Origin: Virgibacillus profundi
GTDB lineage: Bacteria; Bacillota; Bacilli; Bacillales; Amphibacillaceae
Reading direction: 5' to 3'
Assembly (NCBI RefSeq): GCF_002287375.1
Contig: NZ_NPOA01000012.1
Span: forward strand, 62,001-126,000
DNA length: 64,000 nt
Shown here: positions 33,923 to 42,925 of the stretch, one piece after another
Layout: the number at the start of each line of letters is the position of its first letter
Position numbering within the stretch: position 1 is the first letter of the stretch
Made by a program: the position numbers and the translations under genes
Notes under the pieces: model-generated
What the model was told of the DNA's origin: nothing
Database searches by the model: none
The model's input: only the letters and a program-made list of their open reading frames with translations

Positions 33923-34444
33923 ATGAAAAAATGTGATGTGGCTGACATGATGGATGATCCGGTTCATATTTATCCTTATACAGCAATCCTTATGAAGCCA
34001 GGTGATGTTATCTATTCACATAAGACAGCCTTATCATCATTTATGGTTGGACATGCAGGGATTGTTGGAGTAAATTACCGAATCTATCATGTAAATCGAT
34101 GGGGCAGTAAGGGACATGCGGACAGCATGCCAATATATCTGAGCAGACATAAAAAGGGTGAAAAGCTTACAATACTCAGAAATGACTATGAAGAGATAGC
34201 AGAAGAAGCTGCAAAATGGGCGAAGCAGAATATAGAAAAAGTTAAAAAATACACTTTCACAAGAGATTTGGCTGATTTTGAATTAAATTATTGCTCCAAG
34301 TATATTTGGCAGGCCTATTATTTTGGAAGTGAAGGTAAAGTTGATCTTACAGAGCGGGGGTTTGATCCCACATCAAAGAAATACGTGACGCCTACACAGA
34401 TTTACAATAACTTTGATAAAATAGGAAGCTTTGTAAATAAATAA
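33923..34444 (+). CDS. YiiX/NlpC-P60-like permuted papain-fold protein
   Basis: 173 residues, cytoplasmic (no signal). GDVIYSH and GHAGIVG (His44) come first and ELNYCSKYIWQAYYFG (Cys124) last, the order of the circularly permuted YaeF/YiiX papain-like family. Members are cysteine peptidases or lipid/amide hydrolases; the substrate here is unknown. It has its own AAGGAG ribosome site and converges on hmp across a shared hairpin. Confidence 0.75.
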   Translation: MKKCDVADMMDDPVHIYPYTAILMKPGDVIYSHKTALSSFMVGHAGIVGVNYRIYHVNRWGSKGHADSMPIYLSRHKKGEKLTILRNDYEEIAEEAAKWAKQNIEKVKKYTFTRDLADFELNYCSKYIWQAYYFGSEGKVDLTERGFDPTSKKYVTPTQIYNNFDKIGSFVNK

Positions 34445-34445
34445 T

Positions 34446-34476
34446 AGGAGCTCCCCCAGGCAATGCGGAAGCTCCT
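34446..34476. terminator. Hairpin between convergent genes
   Basis: AGGAGCT and AGCTCCT pair around 17 bases between the papain-like gene and hmp. T runs are weak on both sides. Confidence 0.5.
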
Positions 34477-34482
34477 GTTAAC

Positions 34483-35709
34483 TTATGCAGTAATATCTTC
34501 AGCTGGCCCGAAGATTTCAAAATGGATATCTGCATCTGCTACATGACTTTTTTTCAAGTTTTGATAAGCTGCACGCATAAATCCTTTTGGTCCACAGAAA
34601 TAAAATGCTGCATCATTTGTTGGAAGAATCTTTTCAAGCCATTCAGAATCAATATAACCTTCTTTATCACATTGTTCATCAGCTTCAGGACTATCATATA
34701 CGGTATAGCTTGTTACGTTTTCTTTAGTTTCAGCAATTTCCTGCACTCTGGTCTTCATGGCATGGAATCTGCCGGATCTAGCTGCATGTATAAAAATCAC
34801 TTCACGTTCCGGTTGTTCTTTAATAACTGTTTCAAGCATACTCATCATTGGTGTTAGTCCAACGCCACCACTCATTAAAATTAAGGCCCGAGAATCTTCC
34901 AGATCCAGTACAAATTCTCCAGATGGTGCACTGATTGGTAAAATACTGCCTTCCTCAAGATTTTCATGTAAAAAGCTTGATACAACACCAGCAGGATTAT
35001 CACCTAGTGCATCCTCACGTTTTACACTAATACGATAGACACCTTCACCCGGGGCACAGGATAAGCTGTATTGACGCAGGTGATTATGGGTTTCCCCCTC
35101 AATCTCAGCCTTTACTGTGACGTATTGCCCAGCCTGGTATACAGGAAATGGATTTCCATCAGCAGGCTCCAGATAAAATGATGTAATAACATCACTTTCC
35201 ACAACCTTTTTCGTTACTTTAAAGTTACGGAAATCAACCCATCCGCCGACTGTATTTTTTGTTTCCTCATACATTTCTTTTTCAATAGAGATAAAAACAT
35301 CAGCAATGACACCATATGCTTTTTCCCATGCAACCACAATGTCATCAGTAGCTGCCTCACCTAAAATATCCTTAATTGCCAGTAATAAATACTTTCCAAC
35401 AATTGGATAATGCTCCGGTTTAATATTTAAACTTTTATGTTTATGTGAGATTAATTTTACATTTGGTAAAATAGCTTCCAGGTTGTCAATATTAGCAGCC
35501 GCTGCATATACAGCCCCTGCTAGAGCCTTTGATTGATTCCCTTTGCGCTGATTTGTTTGGTTAAAGATGTTTTTTAATTCAGGATGATTTTCAAACATTA
35601 ATTGATAGAAACGTGCTGTAATTTTCTCACCATGTTCTTGTAACACTGGTACGGTAGCCTTTATAATATCTCTAGTTTCTTTGTCTAACCCCATTGCAGT
35701 GGTTGTCAT
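34483..35709 (-). CDS. hmp: Flavohemoglobin Hmp (nitric oxide dioxygenase)
   Basis: 408 residues. The globin domain (1-145) has Tyr35 in ARFYQLMF and proximal His91 in SHKHKSLNIKPEHY. A ferredoxin-reductase FAD domain follows (RQYSLSCAP), then a NAD domain (ILMSGGVGLTPMMSML and FYFCGPKGFM). It converts NO to nitrate with O2 and NADH. No convincing NsrR or ResD operator was identified upstream, although AT-rich dyads are present at about 35735-35760. Confidence 0.96.
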   Translation of the reverse strand: MTTTAMGLDKETRDIIKATVPVLQEHGEKITARFYQLMFENHPELKNIFNQTNQRKGNQSKALAGAVYAAAANIDNLEAILPNVKLISHKHKSLNIKPEHYPIVGKYLLLAIKDILGEAATDDIVVAWEKAYGVIADVFISIEKEMYEETKNTVGGWVDFRNFKVTKKVVESDVITSFYLEPADGNPFPVYQAGQYVTVKAEIEGETHNHLRQYSLSCAPGEGVYRISVKREDALGDNPAGVVSSFLHENLEEGSILPISAPSGEFVLDLEDSRALILMSGGVGLTPMMSMLETVIKEQPEREVIFIHAARSGRFHAMKTRVQEIAETKENVTSYTVYDSPEADEQCDKEGYIDSEWLEKILPTNDAAFYFCGPKGFMRAAYQNLKKSHVADADIHFEIFGPAEDITA

Positions 35710-35935
35710 AATAAAGCACTCCCTTTTGAAATATAAGTAAGTATGTTGCTTGTATCTTTATTGTATAACCACTATTAACACTATGACAATGGGGTTAAAG
35801 CAGGTTTATCTTACAATTATGTGAAAGTGTGAGCAATATCACGAAACCAGGATTTGATATTAGAAGGTATGTTTTATTTTCACCCAAATGGGAAGAACAT
35901 TCTATGTAACCTAAAGTAAAAGGAGCGGATAATTT

Positions 35936-36451
35936 ATGGGTAAGAAAATAGCAACTGTAATTACAAATATGTTTGAAGATGTAGAATATACAGAGCCACT
36001 GAAGGCATTCACAGATGCAGGACATGAAGTTATTACGATTGAAAATGAAAAAGGCAATCAGGTTCAAGGGAAAAATAAAGAAACAAGCCTAACAATTGAT
36101 CAGGGGATTGATGATGCAAACCCTAATGATTTTGATGCATTGTTTATTCCAGGTGGTTTTTCACCGGATCAGCTTCGTGCAGATGACCGCTATGTAAAAT
36201 TTGCAAAGAAATTCATGGATGATAATAAGCCTGTATTTGCCATCTGTCACGGACCACAACTATTAATCACAGCAAAATCACTCGAGGGCAGGGATGCCAC
36301 AGGGTATAAATCGATCCAGGTGGATATGGAATATGCAGGAGCAAAAGTGAAAGACGAGGAAGTCGTTGTTTGTCAAAATCAGCTTGTAACAAGTCGCACA
36401 CCTGATGATATTCCCGCATTTAACCGGGAAGCATTGAATCTTTTGAAATAA
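35936..36451 (+). CDS. DJ-1/PfpI family general stress protein (YfkM-like)
   Basis: 171 residues with the PfpI fold. The nucleophile elbow is FAICHGPQ (Cys104, His105), with an upstream acid (Glu18 or Glu20) and IPGGFSPDQLR. B. subtilis YfkM is a sigma-B stress protein, and the family is proposed to act as a protein deglycase or holdase. A GGAG ribosome site lies before the ATG and a strong terminator follows. Confidence 0.9.
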   Translation: MGKKIATVITNMFEDVEYTEPLKAFTDAGHEVITIENEKGNQVQGKNKETSLTIDQGIDDANPNDFDALFIPGGFSPDQLRADDRYVKFAKKFMDDNKPVFAICHGPQLLITAKSLEGRDATGYKSIQVDMEYAGAKVKDEEVVVCQNQLVTSRTPDDIPAFNREALNLLK

Positions 36452-36464
36452 GGTAAAATAAAGT

Positions 36465-36500
36465 GAGCCGCAAATCCAGTCCTTACTGGATTTGCGGCTC
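36465..36500. terminator. Terminator between pfpI-like gene and yaaH
   Basis: A perfect 16-bp stem GAGCCGCAAATCCAGT / ACTGGATTTGCGGCTC with loop CCTT, followed by TAATCTTTTT on plus. It can also end transcription of the convergent yaaH. Confidence 0.92.
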
Positions 36501-36510
36501 TAATCTTTTT

Positions 36511-37800
36511 CTATTCCAGTTTAGTAATCGTAAAATTGTCATCCAGTAACAGCCAGTTTTGCGGAAAGGCCAGGCCAAGCTTCCAATAAGCAATACCAAG
36601 TAAATTTAATTCTTTTATCAAATCAAATTTTGCCTGAATGGATCGTGCATCCTCAAACCAGACTTCATGCTGATTACCTTCTGCATCTGTATACATAAAA
36701 AATGGTGCTTGTGCGACCGTATCGTATTGGATAACGGCATTATTTTCTCTTGCAAGCGTTATTGCCTGCTGGGGACTAAGTGCACGGGCTGGTTCTCCTC
36801 CCGGAACGAAAGGTAGTGTCCAGTCATAGCCATACAGGTTTTGCCCTAATAGAATTTTATCTGCAGGCATTTCCGTCAGCGCGTATTCCACTACCCTTCT
36901 TACCTGATCAATCGGTGAAACTGCCATTGCGGGCCCCCCGCTATATCCCCATTCATATGTCATTAATACAACCATGTCAGCAATTTCCCCATGTGCTGCA
37001 TAATCATGTGCTTCATATAAAGTTCCTGTTTGTGTCGCACTCGTTTTTGGTGCAAGTGCTGTGGACATTAGCAGTCCGGCCTGAGAGAAACGTTCCTTGG
37101 CTGTTCTAAGGAAATTATTATACGCTTCCCTGTCTGCAGGCGGTACAAATTCAAAATCAAAATGAACATCTGTATATCCTATTGTTGTAGCTATATTGAC
37201 GATGTTATCAAGTAATGTGTTTTGTACAGCTTGAACGGTTAATATGATATGTGCTAGTTCAGAACTGAATGCACCTTCCTCCAGATTTGTTATAACAAGC
37301 ATTAATGCCGTATTATTGTTTTGAGCTATTTGCTGTAGATTGCCCATTGGGGGTTCTGTAAGGCTGCCATCCCGATTAACGTTGTAGCTGAAATGTGCAA
37401 GATAAGTTAGAACTGGGGTGGTTTTTTCTGCAGCATTTTCCAGGGTTTCTGAAACGGATCCGCCTAATGGTTCAATATATGCATTGCTTGTGATTGGTCT
37501 TTTAGCCTGGGGTGGAATGTACAGGCGATATCCAATGGTAAGCATATTCTGGACTGGAAAATTATTAATCTGTGCAAGCTGCTGATAGGACATGCCGAAT
37601 TCCTCAGCAATAGAATATAAACTGTCACCAGACTGAACAAAATAAAATTGACCTATAATCGGAATAACAAGTGCTTGCCCAATAACAAGATTATTCGGTG
37701 CATCCAGCTCATTTGCATTTATAATTGCAGTGACTGATGTATTATAGGTATTGGCAATTCCGGATAAAATCTCACCACTTTGAACGACATGTATTTGCAA
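36511..37800 (-). CDS. yaaH: Spore peptidoglycan hydrolase YaaH (LysM-LysM-GH18)
   Basis: 429 residues. Two LysM repeats (about 2-47 and 51-96: HVVQSGEILSGIANTY and YFVQSGDSLYSIAEEF) precede a GH18 barrel with the catalytic acid in DVHFDFEFV and a WKLGLAFPQNW end. No signal peptide, as expected for a protein made in the mother cell and targeted to the spore cortex through LysM. YaaH/SleL N-acetylglucosaminidases act on cortex during germination. Same place as in B. subtilis, next to yaaI. Confidence 0.93.
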   Translation of the reverse strand: MQIHVVQSGEILSGIANTYNTSVTAIINANELDAPNNLVIGQALVIPIIGQFYFVQSGDSLYSIAEEFGMSYQQLAQINNFPVQNMLTIGYRLYIPPQAKRPITSNAYIEPLGGSVSETLENAAEKTTPVLTYLAHFSYNVNRDGSLTEPPMGNLQQIAQNNNTALMLVITNLEEGAFSSELAHIILTVQAVQNTLLDNIVNIATTIGYTDVHFDFEFVPPADREAYNNFLRTAKERFSQAGLLMSTALAPKTSATQTGTLYEAHDYAAHGEIADMVVLMTYEWGYSGGPAMAVSPIDQVRRVVEYALTEMPADKILLGQNLYGYDWTLPFVPGGEPARALSPQQAITLARENNAVIQYDTVAQAPFFMYTDAEGNQHEVWFEDARSIQAKFDLIKELNLLGIAYWKLGLAFPQNWLLLDDNFTITKLE

Positions 37801-37865
37801 AAAATCCCTCCTCGAAATAATTCTCTTCCTACAATTTATGAGGGAGGGCTAGAGGTTATGCCAGT

Positions 37866-38399
37866 TTAGAAGGCATCAATTTTTGCTTTCATTACCGAAT
37901 TCATCAAATAAAGGGCGTAATCATTCGTCTCTTTTTCCTCTGATGCCATACAGTTTTTTGGAATATACATATCAAATTGGTACATATATGCATCTTTTGC
38001 TGTAAATAAAATACAGATGTCTCCAGCAACTCCAGCCATAATCAGATGTGTTTTTCCCAATTCATTCAACAGGGATTGAAGCGGGGTTTGAAAAAAGGCA
38101 GAGTGCTGTGGTTTAATTAAGAAATAGTCATTGTCATCCGGCTTTATAGCATCAATGATATGCTCACTTTTCTCATTTCGGCAAAGGTCAATTATTTTAT
38201 TAAAATCTGCTTGCCATAAACCGTAGTGATCATTAATATAAATCGTTGGTATTTTATTTTCTTTCGCAAATGCTTTCAGTTTTTTCAGGTTGGGTAAAAT
38301 ATCATTGGTATGTTTCAATAGTTTTTGACTTCCATCAAAGTCAAAATGGTTTATAATATCTACAAACAATACGGCAGTTTTTTTATAGTCGTTTTCCAT
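37866..38399 (-). CDS. yaaI: Isochorismatase-family cysteine hydrolase YaaI
   Basis: 177 residues with the complete catalytic triad of the isochorismatase-like hydrolases: Asp14 (VLFVDIINHF), Lys96 (LIKPQHSAF) and Cys129 (AGVAGDICILFTA). The true substrate is unknown; relatives are nicotinamidases, ureidoacrylate hydrolases and isochorismatases. It follows the yaaH-yaaI-tadA order of B. subtilis. Confidence 0.9.
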   Translation of the reverse strand: MENDYKKTAVLFVDIINHFDFDGSQKLLKHTNDILPNLKKLKAFAKENKIPTIYINDHYGLWQADFNKIIDLCRNEKSEHIIDAIKPDDNDYFLIKPQHSAFFQTPLQSLLNELGKTHLIMAGVAGDICILFTAKDAYMYQFDMYIPKNCMASEEKETNDYALYLMNSVMKAKIDAF

Positions 38400-38470
38400 T
38401 GTGAAACTCCTTTGTTTTTGGTTTTTCTCGTAAATTTTTGTTGTTTTTAATGTTCGCAGTAGATGTGAAA

Positions 38471-38845
38471 TGCGAAGTAACTGCTATGTTGATTTCCGCT
38501 TCGGACAGTCGCTTTCCGCGGGCACGGCCTCAGCCTCCTCGAGAAAACCACTCTGCGGGGTCTTCGGACACGTGCTATTCCCGCAGGAGTCGACTGCCCT
38601 ACGCTCCAATCAACCGCCACAAAAGAGGATATCACTTGTTTGATTCAATTAAGTGGCAGATCAATTTTCGAAGTTGAAAGCATACTCCCAGCGGAGGAAA
38701 CACACGTAGACTCCTGCAGGAGGAAAGGCATAGGTGAGACCCCGCAGTGCGTAGCACGAGGAGACTCACCAGCCGCCTGCGGAAAGCGTAGTGTGTTTCC
38801 GTAGCGGTAATTAACGCACCTGCCACCATCTTTAGTTACGTCGTA
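38471..38845. mobile_element. MITE-like composite element, about 375 bp (copy 1)
   Basis: Bounded by TGCGAAGTA (38471) and TACGTCGTA (to 38845), imperfect inverted ends. Inside are two GC-rich hairpin modules: one at about 38490-38615 (CTTTCCGCGGGCACGGCC, CTCGAGAAAACCAC, CCCGCAGGAGTCGACTGCCC) and one at about 38690-38815 (CTGCAGGAGGAAAGG, GTGAGACCCCGCAGTGCG, GCCGCCTGCGGAAAGCG). The whole is repeated, inverted, at 63022-63394. It has no open frame of its own. It fills the yaaI-tadA gap (38400-38944). Confidence 0.8.
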
Positions 38846-38944
38846 GTTTATAGATTTTGTGTCGAAAATAACCTATTTATAAGCTTATCTTTATTTATTT
38901 CCCGTTTAATTAATTTCAAACTTTAAAGAAATGTTGTGATATAA

Positions 38945-39403
<459 letters not shown>

Positions 39404-39415
39404 CGATATTTTCCA

Positions 39416-39444
39416 TTGCATTATTCAAACAGAATCGTTATAAT
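39416..39444 (+). promoter_or_regulatory. SRP RNA promoter
   Basis: TTGCAT (39416-39421), exactly 17 bases, then TATAAT (39439-39444), seven bases before the RNA 5' end. A strong sigma-A promoter partly inside the tadA 3' flank. Confidence 0.9.
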
Positions 39445-39450
39445 TGATAT

Positions 39451-39720
39451 TGTCGTGCTAAGCGGGGAGGTAGCGGTGCCCTGTACTCGCAATCCGCTAT
39501 AGCGAGGTCGAATTCCCATCTTAGGTGGGGCGACTTTATGGTCTGCCTTAAGGGATTGGTGTTGACGCTCAGGTCCTGCGCAACAGAAACCCATGAATTC
39601 TGTCAGGTCCGGAAGGAAGCAGCAGTAAGTGGTGTTTTCTGTGTGCCGCAGGGAAGCCTAGGCCGAGCCATGAACTTAAGTAACGCTTAGGGACGTCACA
39701 TCGATGATGGGTGCACGGCG
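39451..39720 (+). ncRNA. ffs: Signal recognition particle RNA (large Bacillus type, scRNA)
   Basis: About 270 bases. The 5' GTCGTGC pairs with the 3' GCACGGC. The Alu domain starts GCTAAGCGGGGAGGTAGCGG. The S domain apical loop GGTCCGGAAGGAAGCAGCA, which binds Ffh, and the asymmetric loop strand GTGCCGCAGGG are present. The Alu domain distinguishes it from the short gammaproteobacterial 4.5S form. Confidence 0.97.
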
Positions 39721-39728
39721 TACATATG

Positions 39729-39766
39729 AGAAAAACCTTCTGTCAGTATTGGCAGAAGGTTTTTCT
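39729..39766 (+). terminator. Terminator of the SRP RNA
   Basis: A perfect stem AGAAAAACCTTCTG / CAGAAGGTTTTTCT with a 10-base loop and a short T run. Confidence 0.92.
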
Positions 39767-39770
39767 GTTA

Positions 39771-39914
39771 GTTGAGAGATATAGGCATAAAGTTGAGAGA
39801 CTCACGGGTAAAGTTGAGACATACGAATGGAAAAAGCAGATTTCTCCCAACTTTCACCTGTTGTGTTTCAACTTCCACCACTTTTCTCTCAACTTACTAA
39901 GGCTGTCTCTCAAC
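39771..39914. repeat. 21-bp-phased GTTGAGAGA array (array 3: 3 direct + 4 inverted)
   Basis: GTTGAGAGA/C starts at 39771, 39792 and 39813. Inverted units (TCTCCCAAC, TGTTTCAAC, TCTCTCAAC twice) start at 39843, 39864, 39885 and 39906. Every step within each half is 21 bp. It begins four bases after the SRP RNA terminator. The inner units are the most diverged. Confidence 0.85.
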
Positions 39915-39948
39915 TTATTACTCCCGCAGACAAAAAAACATTAAATTA

Positions 39949-39979
39949 GTTCACATTCACCCCTCAAATCCGGTATAAT
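39949..39979 (+). promoter_or_regulatory. dnaX-promoter-like sequence, copy 1
   Basis: GTTCACATTCACCCCT, CAAATCC and GGTATAAT: TTCACA and TATAAT 18 bases apart, 3-4 differences from the copy directly before dnaX (46684-46714). Because dnaX directly follows the SRP RNA in B. subtilis, this may be the ancestral dnaX promoter left at the far side of the insertion (inference). Confidence 0.65.
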
Positions 39980-40218
39980 TTATTTTTTGTCTATTCAAAT
40001 TAAGGATAATGGTTCATTTAAATTCATGTCTGAAAAATGTAGAAGATTATAGTCTAACGTATTTATTCAAAATAAACGTAAGTGCTGCAATGCCTATAAT
40101 TACAACCCTGTAGGTCATATTTAGTCCAACCTTAAAGCTTTTGTGAATGCTAAACTAAAATAGACAGTTTTTGATAGATAAGATTGGACACTTTTTTACC
40201 AGCATACTATGGGGTTTT

Positions 40219-40267
40219 GACATTGAAATAGGTGTCGGCCCGGAGGGGCGGCACCTATTTCAATGTC
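40219..40267 (+). repeat. Long hairpin upstream of istA
   Basis: GACATTGAAATAGGTG pairs with CACCTATTTCAATGTC, with TCG/CGG next to the GCCCGGAGGGG loop. It is inside the IS, 100 bp before istA. It could shield the transposase gene from outside transcription, a role known for hairpins in some other IS families (inference). Confidence 0.75.
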
Positions 40268-40366
40268 TTGCGGTTGTTTTCCCATACCCATTAAATAATG
40301 ACCCTCTTTGTTGTATACTATGATAGATTTTTAGAATTCATATCAGCAACGGAGGGAACTTGAAAG

Positions 40367-41938
40367 GTGGAAAAGTGGCAAGTGTACATGGAAATTTATC
40401 AATTAAAGCAGCGTGGATTTAAGATAAGAAGAATAGCAAAAAAGTTGGGGATATCGAGAACAATGGTTTACAAATATCTTGATAAGTCACCGGAAGAAAT
40501 GAGTGAATGGATGGCCTCAACTAAAACAAGATCCAAAAAGTTGGATCCGTATGAAATGCTTATCCATACATGGCTCAGTGAACATCCTGATCTATCGGGA
40601 GCACAAATCTATGATTGGTTGAAAGAAAGATATAAGGATATAAAAGTTGGTGAGAGCACTGTACGTGGGTATGTCATGGAGTTAAGAGAAAAATATTCCA
40701 TACCTAAAACAGCATCTAAACGGGTCTATCAAGCTATTCCAGACCAACCAATGGGTCAGCAGATCCAGGTTGACTTTGGACACACCAAACAGAAAACAAT
40801 CGAAGGAAAAGAAGTCAAACTAAACTTTATTTGTTTTGTGCTTTCGCATTCCAGATATAAATATATGAAGTGGTTGGATAGACCGTTCTTAACAAAGGAT
40901 GTAATTCAATCACATGAAGATGCGTTTCAGTTCTTTGGGGGAATTCCGTACGAAATTGTTTATGATCAGGATTCATTAATTGTAGTCAGTGAAAATGCAG
41001 GAGATTTGATTCTAACGAGTGAATTTCAAGCGTACCGTGACGAAAGGGAATTAAACCTTTTGGTTTGCCGAAGAGCAGATCCCGAAAGCAAAGGACGTAT
41101 AGAAAATGTGGTTGGATTTGTAAAGAAAAACTTCGCAAAAAACCGTATCTTTCATACGATAGACAAATGGAATGAACAAAGTGAATCATGGCTTGAAAGA
41201 ACAGGTAATGGCAAGGTTCATAATACAACAAAAAAGAGACCAGTCGAAGTGTTTGCCCTTGAAAAACAACACTTAAGACCAGTCACTACAAGAATTACTA
41301 CTTCAAGTATTGATTCAAGTATATCAAGAACGGTTCGGAAGGACAACACCATTATCTACAAATCCAATCGCTATTCCGTCCCTCTTGGGACGTATAAGAA
41401 GGGTAAAGAGGTACACATTGAAATTACTGATGATAACCATTTAATTATACGGGAAAGTTTAGAGGGAGCTATTATTGCGGATCATCAAATTAGTCATGAA
41501 AAGGGTAAATTGATTCAGCATAGCCAGCATACGCGTGATCGCTCCAAAGGAATACCAGCATATATTACAAGCGTTTCAGAGCAGTTTGAAAATGTAGAGA
41601 TGGCTTACGCCTATCTGGAGGAAATCCGTAAAAGGTATCCTCGTTATATTCGCGACCAACTTCAACTTGTTTCAGGCACATTTAAATCCGTTGATCAATC
41701 GATTGTGAATAAAGCTTTAGAAGAATGTATTCACCGAAATTTATACAGCGCAACTGAATTTAGCGATGTCGTTCAATACATCAAGCAACAACACCCATTG
41801 AATAATGGGCAGCGGGATGAATTCAAAAAAAGTCCGAAGCCTATAATGCATGGCTTAAATGAATCCATCATAAATGTGAAACCGCAAACACGTGAGGTAA
41901 GTGAATATCTGGAATTATTGAAAGGAGCATCCGTATGA
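40367..41938 (+). CDS. istA: IS21-family transposase IstA
   Basis: 523 residues. An N-terminal helix-turn-helix (about 20-38, IRRIAKKLGISRTMVYKYL), a second DNA-binding segment to 120, then a DDE integrase core: Asp136 (QVDFGHTK), Asp200 or 202 (IVYDQDS) and Glu246 (KGRIENVVGFVK). A C-terminal Mu-B-like region includes YSVPLGTYKKGKEV. Start GTG at 40367; ATG seven codons later is possible. It overlaps istB by four bases (ATGA). Confidence 0.95.
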   Translation: MEKWQVYMEIYQLKQRGFKIRRIAKKLGISRTMVYKYLDKSPEEMSEWMASTKTRSKKLDPYEMLIHTWLSEHPDLSGAQIYDWLKERYKDIKVGESTVRGYVMELREKYSIPKTASKRVYQAIPDQPMGQQIQVDFGHTKQKTIEGKEVKLNFICFVLSHSRYKYMKWLDRPFLTKDVIQSHEDAFQFFGGIPYEIVYDQDSLIVVSENAGDLILTSEFQAYRDERELNLLVCRRADPESKGRIENVVGFVKKNFAKNRIFHTIDKWNEQSESWLERTGNGKVHNTTKKRPVEVFALEKQHLRPVTTRITTSSIDSSISRTVRKDNTIIYKSNRYSVPLGTYKKGKEVHIEITDDNHLIIRESLEGAIIADHQISHEKGKLIQHSQHTRDRSKGIPAYITSVSEQFENVEMAYAYLEEIRKRYPRYIRDQLQLVSGTFKSVDQSIVNKALEECIHRNLYSATEFSDVVQYIKQQHPLNNGQRDEFKKSPKPIMHGLNESIINVKPQTREVSEYLELLKGASV

Positions 41939-42705
41939 ATCATTCACTGGAACATATTCAACAACAATTGCGATCATTAAGGTTATCGGAATCTGCCGAT
42001 TACCTGCCGACGCTTATTACACAAGCTGAGTCAGATGAATGGACATATCAAATGTTTCTAACTCGTTTGGCGGAATATGAACAAAAACGTCGCGATGAAA
42101 AACAGATTGAAAGAAGATTAAAATGGGCTGCATTCCCTTCTTATAAAACACTGGATGCGTTTAACCTTAACGAACAGCAATCATTAAGCAAGAAGCATAT
42201 CAGCCAACTAAAAGAGTTTACATGGTTGGATCAATTATACAGTCTTATCCTTTTGGGACCGCCAGGTGTGGGGAAAACACACTTGGCAACGGGGCTAGGG
42301 ATAGAGGCCATTTATCAAGGGTATAAAGTTTCTTTTATCTCTATGGGAGATTTAATTCATACATTAAAAACGGAGGATATTATAAGGAAATCACAGACAA
42401 AAATGAAACGTATTAGGGAATCAAATTTAGTGATTATTGATGACCTTATGTTTATGGCAATGGATAACCGTGAAGCGAACTTATTCTTCCATTTGATAAA
42501 CGACCTATACGACAAATCCTCCATCATTTTAACATCAAATAAGGCACCAAATGAATGGGGTGATTTATTAGGAGATCCTGGTTTAACCACAGCCATATTG
42601 GATCGGATAATACATCGGGCTGAAGTCATACATTTTCGAAACGATGACAGTTATCGTATGAAACATCGTTCTTCCATTTTTGAGAACAAAAGTGTCCAAA
42701 ATTAA
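41935..42705 (+). CDS. istB: IS21-family helper ATPase IstB
   Basis: 256 residues, DnaC-like AAA+ ATPase: Walker A GPPGVGKT (108-115), Walker B LVIIDDLMF, and a sensor-type LTSNKAPNEWG. IstB assembles on target DNA and directs IstA. Translationally coupled to istA. Intact. Confidence 0.95.
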   Translation: MNHSLEHIQQQLRSLRLSESADYLPTLITQAESDEWTYQMFLTRLAEYEQKRRDEKQIERRLKWAAFPSYKTLDAFNLNEQQSLSKKHISQLKEFTWLDQLYSLILLGPPGVGKTHLATGLGIEAIYQGYKVSFISMGDLIHTLKTEDIIRKSQTKMKRIRESNLVIIDDLMFMAMDNREANLFFHLINDLYDKSSIILTSNKAPNEWGDLLGDPGLTTAILDRIIHRAEVIHFRNDDSYRMKHRSSIFENKSVQN

Positions 42706-42925
42706 TTAGCAAAAAGTGTTCAATTTTACTTGACGGTCACAGCTTTCCAAACTCATTTCATTAACTTCGGAATATAGGTCGAGAATGATTATTCCAAGCA
42801 CCAACCCCGTAGCTGCGGTGATACTGGTATAGTAGTTGATTTTTTGGCCACGTTCATCATTTCCTTGTGTAAATAAAAAATGGACCCAATAAATAAATGC
42901 AAAAAGAAAAACAATCAAAATAAGG

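Larger units (their letters stand above)
40142..42741 (+). mobile_element. Complete IS21-family insertion sequence with 5-bp target duplication
   Basis: A 2600-bp element from TGTGA (40142) to TCACA (42741). The ends are related: the left has TAAAATAGACAGTTTTT and GATTGGACACTTTTT, the reverse complement of the right has TAAAATTGAACACTTTTTG and TTTTGGACACTTTTG, the multiple terminal repeats typical of IS21. Target duplication GCTTT is at 40137-40141 and 42742-42746. istA and istB are both intact, so it may be active. A hairpin lies at 40219-40267. Confidence 0.93.

Noticed and set aside
35710-35935. NsrR or ResD operator for hmp
   Set aside because: AT-rich dyads exist but none matches a known consensus well enough to report.
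38632-38829. Open frames rich in RRLVSLLVLRTAGSH-type sequence (also at 57615-57863 and 63010-63218)
   Set aside because: They are translations of the GC-rich palindromic element and run across its hairpins, not genes.
39781-39914. CRISPR-like array near the SRP RNA
   Set aside because: Repeats are 9 bp with 12-bp spacers and change orientation halfway; no cas genes are present.
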